From NCBI GenBank assembly GCA_003833135.1, contig QZLH01001220.1:9306-21401 (forward strand): 12,096 nucleotides of DNA, given 5' to 3'. Each line of letters opens with the position of its first letter. The stretch's first letter is position 1. Position numbers and translations under genes: made by a program. Under the pieces are notes generated by a model, which was not told the origin of the DNA, searched no databases, and saw only the letters and a list, made by a program, of their open reading frames with translations. Shown here piece by piece: positions 1 to 6,708 of this stretch. The DNA comes from Oehlia diaphana. Taxonomy: Eukaryota > Glomeromycota > Glomeromycetes > Glomerales > Glomeraceae.

Positions 1-1782
1 TTTATTAAAAAAATGAGCTTTTTTTTTTTATAAAAAAAAAAAAAAAAAATTATTGCTAATATCCGACCAATATAATATTTTATTATTATTTTATGAATTA
101 TAGAGGCTATATCATGAAATTTAAAAATTTCTTTAAACTATTAAAAAGATGCCACGTTTTTGTCGCACAGACCGGTCACTATTACGCCATGTAAACTTTA
201 ATTAAGTTTACCCTAGTTAAATCACACCTACTTTAAAATTTTATGAAAAATAAAGATTTTAATAGAAAAATTTCAGTTATTATTATTATTATCGAAATAA
301 TTTATTTCAATATATTTTATTTTTTTAACCAAAATTATTTGTTATAATGTATAATTTTATTATTATAAGTTATCTTTTTATTACCATAAGTTAATAAAAA
401 TATTTGTCATCTATTAATTGTAAATAAATTATAAACTAAATTTAGTTATAATTAAAGTTATATTAGTTACAGTATATTAAAACTTCAAACATTTTTTTTT
501 TTTTTTAAAAAAAAATTAGGATCGGAGATAATTTGCAAATGATCGACAAGCCATTTCAATTTGTATGATGTGTCAATGTGTTAAACCTTAAATATTTTTT
601 GTGTAACTTTACACTTTATTCCACAAAAGGGTGACTTAATGAAGTTGTACAGTAAGTACTACAGTTACATTTGCGCAAAGGACCGGGCACTGTAAATATA
701 ATGAATTATATTATTCCACGCCAATTGTTAATTGATTAGTTTGAAACTTTGTGCTTTATTCTAAATACGTATTTATTAATTATAATGAATATTAATAAAG
801 AAAAAAAATATTGCACCGCCAATATTTTAATCTGCATATGAGCATATCATAAATAAGGATTTGTTAAGATACACTAAAATAATTAATTTTCAATAAATAT
901 CAATATTTATATTTTTATTCTTTTTGATGCATCTTTTGAAACAAGCCCAAAATGAAAGGTTTTCAACGTTTCATGATAAGATATGAAAAAAATACGCAAA
1001 CCACATACTTCACATAAATAAATAATTCCAATCAAGTCTATATTATAATTTAATTTAATAGAAGTATTGTTATTAGCTAGAAATATCAAATCATTTTTAG
1101 AAGATAAAATTATTGGTTTTTATTTCGATATGTTGTAAGTATCTCGGACAATTATCAAATCTTGCATGAACAAAATGGGGTATATTGTAAAATTTTTTTG
1201 AAAGGTTGGTAAGTAAAAACCGGATTTTTTGAAAAAATGTGGTAAAATGAGGTAACTGAAAAAGTAAGTAGTAGGAATTTTTATAAATAAATTTTATGAT
1301 TTTTTTAAAGTTGTATGTTACAATTAGGTAAATTATCAGGATTTGTATAGAATAACATATATTCAGTACAAAAAATTAAAAAATTAATTGAGTTTGCAAC
1401 CGCCGGCATAGAGTAATAGTACGAATTACAAATTTAAATTAAGACGTTAAATGTGTCAATTTTTTTATAATCATTTATTTAAATACTTTTTAAAAAAAAA
1501 ACTCATAATAAAAGTTCTTATATAGATTTTAAAATTCCCAATAAACTTTATTAAAAAAAAATCCCTTTCAAAATATTTACAAAAAAAAAATATTTGAATT
1601 GAGAATTTGAAAAAAAAGATGTTATAGAGTTAATAGTAAATGCATGTAGAGGTACAATCCGGATAGCCGTTGATAATCCGTCATGAACAGTAAACACAAA
1701 AATTTTCCGATGTCCGTATTGGCTCACCTAGAAAAATTTGATATAGTCCGCAGTATAGAATTGCTACATTACATGGTGTTAA
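1..1782. other. AT-rich intergenic stretch, no supported gene
   Basis: The stretch is very AT-rich, with homopolymer A and T runs (1-50, 490-516, 1490-1600) and a short TTA microsatellite near 279-291. A small hairpin lies at 191-211 (arms GTAAACTT and AAGTTTAC). The minus strand has an open frame of about 65 codons ending at 907 with no ATG near its start; it contains the motif LCEVCGLRIFF but no recognisable domain, so I do not call it. I see no tRNA, rRNA or promoter that I can defend here. Confidence 0.6.
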
Positions 1783-1893
1783 AGGACCCGAAATATATAG
1801 AGGTCAGGGGACATTCAAATTTTAAATTTTTTATTAATTAATAAGCAAATTATTAGTTAAAAAAAAAAAAAATAAGCAAATTAATCCCCTGAC
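1783..1893. repeat. Possible remnant of a short inverted-repeat element
   Basis: It starts with AGGACCCGAAATATATAG followed by AGGTCAGGGG, closely resembling the left end of the complete element at 4119-4344 (AGGACCCAGAAATATATATAGGGGTCAGG in two pieces). About 75 bp further on, TCCCCTGAC at the right side is the reverse complement of GTCAGGGGA on the left, so the segment can fold. A direct repeat (AATAAGCAAATTA) flanks the A-run in its middle. The matching right end with the reverse of AGGACCC is missing, so I read this as a truncated or diverged copy. The boundaries are approximate. Confidence 0.4.
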
Positions 1894-2641
1894 TTTATCA
1901 TCATGTGATTTATCCATTGTTCAGTCTGTTACACGGAGGCTAATATTAGAAAGCCATGATCTGTCATCTGTGCGCCCACAGTAAAAATTAAACTTAGTAA
2001 TTTTAGTATATGTTATATAAAATATAATTATATATGTTTGGGGAGAAATATAGAAGAAAGGTTCAAGGGGAAATAGACAGAGGTTTTTGTTATAACTTTA
2101 TTATAGTTTGGTTTTGATTTTTGCTATTGGTAATATATTGCTGATCGCCGGCTGAGGTAGCAAAATGTGATGGATTATTCTACTCATTTCTAACGTATAA
2201 ACCTTATAATTACTGATTAAAGCATCCGTTTATTCACATATACCTTCATTCCTTTCTGTTATAATCACGTGACTGCGTAGCGAAGTGGTAGTAACCAACA
2301 TTAATTATACTGTTAATTTATTAATGAAACGTAAAAAAAAAACCATTATTGTATTGTTTCAATAATATCTTTAATCATAATAATACTGTTTTTCATTTCC
2401 TAATAAGCTTCAATTTGACTGATACATTAGTTGGTCCAATATGATAAATGAGATTAGAATCGGTATATTGCACCCTAAATCCCTAAATACATGATATATC
2501 TTGTAGATCAATAAGTATATTTAAATCACTTATTACGTGTATATAATGTAATATATTTCTTTGCCATTTTCTTTTCTAAGCAAGCCAATCTCGGATTCCA
2601 TGTTCGAAAACACTTTTTTATACGCTGGAAGTAATTAACAT
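1894..2641. other. Intergenic stretch, no supported gene
   Basis: There is no coding frame I can support on either strand. The stretch contains a CACGTG palindrome at 2266-2271 with no gene nearby that it would obviously serve. I see no RNA gene. Confidence 0.55.
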
Positions 2642-2946
2642 CATGACCCCGAAATATATACATAGAGTTATAGGATTAGATTTTGGTTTGCGTATAATCT
2701 AAAATTTTTTAATCAAGGTCATGTTATCAATTTGCGTATTATTAATAGATTTTTTAAAAGTAAGGGCTTTGTCCGCTTTGATTTGCGAATTTTTAATACA
2801 AATTTGGCTCGAGGTGCTAAAGCAAAAAAATATGGAGCTTGAGACCGGACTCGCGACAGTGGAACAAGATTTTTCAATAATTTGGTTATATTATTAGTAT
2901 TGTATATATTTATGTCCGTCCATATGTCTATATCAGGTTTATGCAC
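2642..2946. repeat. Probable degenerate dispersed repeat
   Basis: It begins with CATGACCCCGAAATATATA, a third version of the end motif seen at 1783 and 4119, and GGTCATG at 2717-2723 is the exact reverse complement of its first seven bases. Just beyond, the minus strand carries a 75-codon open frame (2946 to 2719) whose Arg/Lys-rich second half (APRAKFVLKIRKSKRTKP) resembles translated repeat DNA that I recall as common in Rhizophagus predictions. That resemblance is from memory and weak. I treat the frame as repeat-derived and do not call a gene. Confidence 0.3.
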
Positions 2947-3337
2947 GAATTAAGAATAAAGACACACATATATCCGTTATTATCCGCACGATAGTTAATA
3001 ATAAACACGAATCGATCGAATCATGAGCTGACATATACTGTACATATTGAAAATCTTTAATTTCATATGAAAATTTATCAAGGACATTCATTATTTACTA
3101 TATACTGTATTAAAAAATTATTCTACTATATACTGTACATACAGTACCTATCATTTATCAACTTAAAAATAAAAGAACAATAATTTATGTTTATAACAAA
3201 GACCACACGATGTCGTGATATTAATGCATATTATCTAGTTATTGTTCTAATTTTTTTATTTATTATTATTTTAAAATTAATAAAATTAAATAAATATTTA
3301 ATACAAAAATGTATTCTGATAAGATAAACCTTCGTTG
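2947..3337. other. Intergenic stretch with repeated TATACTGTA motifs
   Basis: TATACTGTA or close variants occur at about 3035, 3100 and 3129. The last forms a perfect hairpin at 3131-3146 (arms TACTGTA and TACAGTA, two-base loop). There is no coding frame. The AT-only segment at 3268-3287 lies just past the stop of the minus-strand broken gene and could hold its 3' end signals, but nothing specific shows this. Confidence 0.4.
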
Positions 3338-3475
3338 CTAAAAACTAAAACATTTTCCAGTTGGATTAGGAGGCGCAAATGTACAACCTCGGGCGTCATT
3401 AAGATAAGTACAGCAGGTAGATGCAAAATCTTCAATAGTACAATCAGTGCCATCAGCCCTACATTTGGCAATGGA

Positions 3476-3536
3476 GGTTGAAGTGGAGGTGGAAGTGGAA
3501 GTGGAAGTGGAAGTGGAGGTTAAGGTGAAGGTGGAG
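3476..3536. repeat. GGAAGT/GGAGGT microsatellite inside the broken gene
   Basis: This is a tandem hexamer tract (GGAAGT with GGAGGT and GGTGAA variants) that encodes the (Thr-Ser)n linker on the minus strand. It is one of the places where the reading frame changes, as expected for slippage-prone DNA. Confidence 0.75.
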
Positions 3537-3852
3537 GTTCCGTAATGGTTTTTGTTACGGTTTTATCTTTAGGACATGGTTTATAAACGGTTGGGAACAA
3601 GGTGATTTCTGTGTATCTGCCATGTTTATGAGTATAATGTTTATGTTTATCAGGAACGCAGGTAAATGTTTTATGACTATTTTGTTGACACCTCTTATTT
3701 TTTCGGCGGAAGAGTGGCGGCTGGAGTGGTGGTGCTAGTGCTAGTGGTAGTTGTGGTGGTAGTTGTGGTGGTAGTGGTGGTTGTGGTGATTGTTGTGAAA
3801 GCGTCAGATGTGATATGATGAAAAGAATGAAAAGTGTTCAATTAATTTAGTT

Positions 3853-3902
3853 AAAGGGAAAGGGAAGGTGAAGGGGAAGGGGAAGGGGAAAGGGAATGGG
3901 AA
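3853..3902. repeat. Polypurine tract (GGGAAA/GGGGAA)n
   Basis: About 50 bases of almost pure purine on the plus strand, made of GGGAAA, GGGGAA and GGTGAA units. It reads as Ser/Pro codons on the minus strand, between the hydrophobic leader-like stretch and the Thr-rich segment of the broken gene. Such tracts can form triplex DNA and are prone to slippage; no regulatory role is shown. Confidence 0.6.
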
Positions 3903-4118
3903 AGAATTAGAGATAGCAATAATGATAGAATTCGTCTAAATTATATATTTTCTTGAATCTATGTTGTACCAATATCCAATGGCACATTCATATAGTAATA
4001 TATTTTGTATCTATTTTAAGTTCCAATAATACACCAATTTTATTGACATATTTGTAATACAAATAATTTATTAATAAAAATTTGAAAAGGTATAAAAAAC
4101 ACAGGGTATCACACAGAC

Positions 4119-4344
4119 AGGACCCAGAAATATATATAGGGGTCAGGTGATGAAAAAAATTTTTACTATGTATTTTTTCCAGGGCCGGAATTATGATAGT
4201 GTCATAGTGTAATTCGGTTACTATAATAGGAAATAAAATTCTGACTAGCATTATAAAAAATATCTGGAAAGGAAAGATTTTCATGATTTTTTCTTTTTAG
4301 TTCAAAAATTACGCAAACTCATTTTATATATATTTCTGGGTCCT
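4119..4344. mobile_element. 226-bp inverted-repeat element (MITE-like)
   Basis: The ends are perfect 20-bp inverted repeats: AGGACCCAGAAATATATATA at 4119-4138 and its exact reverse complement at 4325-4344. The bases just outside, ACACAGAC (4111-4118) and ACACAGAT (4345-4352), match at 7 of 8 positions, suggesting an 8-bp target duplication as made by hAT-type transposases. However, a second ACACAGAC lies at 4356-4363, so the right flank is ambiguous. The interior is AT-rich and encodes no transposase; the open frame that crosses it on the minus strand (4284 to 3988) spans the element edge and is not a gene. Related end motifs occur at 1783 and 2642. Confidence 0.75.
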
Positions 4345-4352
4345 ACACAGAT

Positions 4353-4918
4353 TCTACACAGACTAATTAATCAAAACTATGTTACATTGAATATTTTATT
4401 ATGATCAGATTTTATACTATATAAAGCATTAAATAATCTATTGATAATTTTTAATAATAAAATATAATACAAGTTTCTAAAAGTTTCTCACTAATCTTGC
4501 GTTTTGTTTTTCAACCTCCTTTCAGATGGAAAGTGTTCTTAAGAACTATCACAAAATAGTTACGTTCATTTTTTTACAAAGCTTTTAAAAATAGTTCAAT
4601 AGAAAGAATTTACATTAATCATCACAATATCAAATATCTAAAATTTTATATGTTAAATAGAAATATTTGAACGTAACTGAGCTATTTATAGACTTTCTGT
4701 AAAAATTTGAAGGTAAATTGATAGTTCAAATAATGCGGTGAAACATTTATTTATTTTTATTTTTATTTTAAAAATTGAGACAATGACGGGAGCCGTACAA
4801 AAGTGACAATCACGCATACGCCACAAGTATAAACCCAACCTTCGCACTGCCTAATATTTATAAATCAATACTAGGCATTGCCTGCATTGTACAAAAGAGA
4901 GGAAGAGAAAGAATTGAG
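4353..4918. other. Intergenic stretch, no supported gene
   Basis: There is no coding frame I can support. It holds the first of three copies of GCGG(C/T)GAAACATTT (4735-4748), followed by a TATTT-rich run and, at 4828-4837, TATAAACCCA. The same pair of motifs recurs at 5348 and 5434, on the other side of the hAT-like element. Confidence 0.45.
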
Positions 4919-4926
4919 ACCAAAAT
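4919..4926. repeat. Left target-site duplication ACCAAAAT
   Basis: Eight bases identical to 5329-5336, directly abutting the first base of the element at 4927. The length is the hallmark of hAT-superfamily insertion. Confidence 0.8.
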
Positions 4927-5328
4927 TAGGGATGGCAACGGTCACGGTCATTAACCGGTTATGACCGGTCATGACCGTGACCGATATCGGTCGGTCAAAG
5001 ACCTCTGACCGACCGGTCTGACCGACCGTTTAACCGACCGTTTGACCGACCGTTTAACCGATCCTGAAAACGTTTGCAAAACGTTTTTTAATATAAAATT
5101 TAATAAAAAAATGTTTCGCAAACGTTTTTTAATTATTTTAATAGAAAACGTTGCGAAAACGTTTTTTATTAAGTATTTCATAAAAAAAAAAAATGTTTCG
5201 CAAATGTTTTTAGGATCGGTTAAACGGTCGGTCAGACCGGTCGGTCAAACGGTCGGTCGATCGGTCAAAGGTTCTTGACCGGTTATGACCGACCGATGAC
5301 CGACCATGACCGACCGTTGCCATACCTA
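4927..5328. mobile_element. 402-bp non-autonomous hAT-like MITE
   Basis: The terminal inverted repeats read TAGG(G/T)ATGGCAACGGTC inwards from both ends (17 bp, one mismatch), and a perfect 8-bp duplication ACCAAAAT flanks the element. Both the TAGGG-type end and the 8-bp duplication fit the hAT superfamily. The subterminal arms (about 4940-5064 and 5215-5316) hold roughly 30 copies of CGGTC or GACCG, many paired as CGGTCGGTC. The centre (5065-5212) has inverted copies of an AAACG(T)TTTGC-like unit, so the whole element is close to one long palindrome. No transposase frame is present. Open frames on both strands here (5042-5278 plus, 5181-4969 minus) are translations of the repeats. The intact duplication and small end divergence suggest an insertion that is not very old. 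Mobilisation would need a hAT transposase encoded elsewhere. Confidence 0.85.
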
Positions 5329-5336
5329 ACCAAAAT
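5329..5336. repeat. Right target-site duplication ACCAAAAT
   Basis: Identical copy of 4919-4926, abutting the last base of the element. Confidence 0.8.
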
Positions 5337-5347
5337 AAAAAGAAAAG

Positions 5348-5466
5348 GCGGCGAAACATTTATTTATTTATTTTAAGGTAAGCCAGGAGAGTACATTGAT
5401 AATTTTGAATCGAGAATAGTAAACTAAACTCTATATAAACCCACAATGCAGCGGCGAAACATTTTT
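5348..5466. repeat. Repeated GCGGCGAAACATTT motif with TATA-like sequence
   Basis: GCGGCGAAACATTT occurs at 5348-5361 and again at 5451-5464; a variant (GCGGTGAAACATTT) lies at 4735-4748. TATATAAACCCA at about 5432 echoes TATAAACCCA at 4828. The shared order suggests a locally duplicated piece of intergenic DNA split by the hAT-like insertion. A promoter is conceivable from the TATA-like box, but no convincing gene follows: the 64-codon frame at 5471-5665 on the plus strand is low-complexity and AT-driven. Confidence 0.4.
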
Positions 5467-5802
5467 AATTATGTCAATTATTTTAATAGAAGAAAAGCAC
5501 AGTCACGTGAAGCAAACCAAATTTCTGCAATATATTAGTAATCAATTCCGACCAAAACTTCCAACTATAAAAAACATCATTATTCATTATTCATATTTAA
5601 TTCGTACCGCAAGCTGTTGTTGTTGTACAATAAAAACAACATTTGTATTGTATAATATTTTATAATATTAGATTCTTTTATGGATTTCATTTGATGATTT
5701 ATGAATTTTTTTTTTTTTTATTTTGATTGCATTATTTACACGTATACGATTATATCTAAATATTTAGTTTAATAATTAATTAAATCATTCATAATAAACT
5801 AA
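5467..5802. other. Intergenic stretch, no supported gene
   Basis: It holds a CACGTG palindrome at 5504-5509 and a T14-like run near 5706. The open frame 5471-5665 on the plus strand has no recognisable motif and a Cys run (SCCCC) from TGT repeats, so I do not call it. Confidence 0.4.
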
Positions 5803-5970
5803 AAAATATTCAAAAATTGGGGTAAATTTTTTAACTTTGAATTTCTTAGTTTATCAGAAAAGATAATAAGTTCACAAAATGAAGAGCTTGATTTGAATTT
5901 ACCCATGCTATATTTTAGGGAGAATTTGGAAAATAAAAAGTTAAATAAATACCAAATAATTGCTTTATAA
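5803..5970 (+). pseudogene. Unidentified coding-like fragment
   Basis: This 55-codon stretch runs between stop codons at 5800 and 5968 and has protein-like composition: it begins near FKNWGKFFNFEFLSLSEK, continues through SSQNEELDLNLPMLYF and ends NKYQIIAL before TAA. There is no initiating ATG at its start, so it would be an internal or last exon, or a remnant. I tried to join it by splicing to the open frame at 6105; the plausible GT and AG sites nearby give in-frame stops, so a connection is not shown. It is on the same strand as, and 134 bp upstream of, the small two-exon gene. No family recognised. Confidence 0.35.
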
Positions 5971-6104
5971 ATTTTATAATTAAAAGTATTGTAAGTTTAT
6001 TAATTGCTCAAATTTCTTTTTCACTATTTAAATATTATTTTTAAATAATGTATGGATTTATTATAAGATTCTAAGCTATATGACATGTTGTAAAATATGA
6101 AGAT

Positions 6105-6449
6105 ATGTTAAAACTTGAGCGATTAGGTTGGATTGAATATCAAGTTCCAAAAAATGTAAATGATTATTATGTGCAACTTTCAATTGAAATAAATGGTCCT
6201 ATTAATATGGTATATTTCTACTTTACTTGAAACTTTTATTTTAAAAGAAATTTGATTTAAGTAACTCATCATTATTATTTATTCAAATAGCAAATAGATT
6301 ATTTTCGACTTGGGTGTAATGATGAAGAGATAACTTATATTTTTAAAATAGGTGATTTATTGCCAAATTTTCATAAAATTCGTCCAAATGTTCCAATAAC
6401 ATTCAAAGATAAATATTTTTCAAAAAAAAGAAATGGAAATCTTTCATGA
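6105..6449 (+). CDS. Small two-exon gene, unidentified 87-residue protein
   Basis: Exon 1 is 6105-6209, starting ATG TTA AAA CTT and giving MLKLERLGWIEYQVPKN through to GPINM. Exon 2 is 6291-6449, beginning QIDYFRLGCNDEE, containing YIFKIGDLLPNFHK and IRPNVPITFKDKYF, and ending TGA. The intron (6210-6290, 81 bp) has GTATAT at its start and ATTCAAATAG at its end and is phase 0; without splicing the frame stops within seven codons. The composition is typical of real protein, with mixed codons and no low-complexity runs. There is no signal peptide or membrane segment. An in-frame TGA at 6081-6083 limits upstream extension to CATGTTGTAAAA; an upstream exon joined at an AG near 6102 is possible, so the start is not certain and the gene may be longer or a 3' fragment. 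It converges on the Sel1-kinase gene. I do not recognise the family. Confidence 0.55.
6210..6290 (+). other. Intron of the small plus-strand gene
   Basis: An 81-bp phase-0 intron, GTATAT to AAATAG. A second CAAATAG directly follows the chosen acceptor (6291-6297), but using it would put the downstream exon out of frame, so the first is preferred. Confidence 0.55.
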
Positions 6450-6708
6450 GCTGAATGATATAATTAACCACCTTTTTTTAATTAATACTGTTTCTTTCAT
6501 TTGTAATATTTTAAAATTAATAAAATTCATTTTATTTATTATTAAAAAATTTCAACTTTAAAATAATTAAACCAATATTTTTATATCTTTAGACAATTAA
6601 TTACTAGTACTACATAACAGTTCTAAATTCTTTTACAGTACAAGTGTTTAATTTGGCTAAAAAAAGCTAGAGAAGCTTATTAATAAAAATCATAATAGAA
6701 TTAATAAT
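6450..6708. other. Convergent 3' intergenic region
   Basis: This is the gap between the two stop codons. It is almost pure A/T, with AATAAAA-like stretches on both strands that could serve as polyadenylation signals. A 20-bp AT-only string at 6508-6527 is identical to 3268-3287, which lies past the stop of the broken gene; at this base composition that is weak evidence for anything functional. Confidence 0.4.

Larger units (their letters stand above)
3338..3940 (-). pseudogene. Broken gene for Ser/Thr-rich secreted-type protein with six-Cys C-terminus
   Basis: Reading down the minus strand there are four coding-like pieces in changing frames. From 3940 to 3851 is a hydrophobic run (LSLLLSLILS) then Ser/Pro, like a signal peptide but without ATG. 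From 3841 to 3695 is a Thr/Ser-rich piece (ending ATLPPKK, stop). From about 3699 to 3520 is a piece with CVPDKHKHY and KPCPKDKTVTK, ending in a Pro-rich stop. From about 3538 to 3338 is a (Thr-Ser)n tract leading into a cysteine module with spacing C-x6-C-x8-CC-x8-C-x10-C, ending GKCFSF and TAG at 3340-3338. The frame changes fall in an A6 run (about 3698-3703), a CCT/CCA-type repeat (about 3520-3540) and a CCCTTT tract. Each needs only one or two bases, so it is either a decayed gene or a live gene with indel errors in simple sequence. The C-C-CC-C-C order fits a cystine-knot-like fold, but this is inference and I cannot name a family. No function is proposed. Confidence 0.6.

Noticed and set aside
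907..1089. 60-codon minus-strand frame with LCEVCGLRIFF
   Set aside because: No ATG start, no second exon found, and no recognisable domain; kept only as a note in the intergenic entry.
2719..2946. 75-codon minus-strand frame with an Arg/Lys-rich tail
   Set aside because: It looks like translated dispersed repeat and has no domain or splice support.
3988..4284. 98-codon minus-strand frame
   Set aside because: It crosses the edge of the inverted-repeat element at 4119, has an AT-driven Ile/Leu/Phe/Tyr composition and shows no domain.
4969..5278. Open frames on both strands rich in KRSV and RPVGQ
   Set aside because: They translate the CGGTC/GACCG arrays of the hAT-like element; open frames on both strands are a by-product of the pentamer repeat.
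5471..5665. 64-codon plus-strand frame behind a TATA-like box
   Set aside because: Low-complexity, AT-driven sequence with a Cys run from TGT repeats; no family, splice or start support beyond the ATG.
3268..6527. Identical 20-bp AT-only string at 3268-3287 and 6508-6527
   Set aside because: Only A and T in strongly AT-rich DNA; chance or generic 3' end composition explains it.
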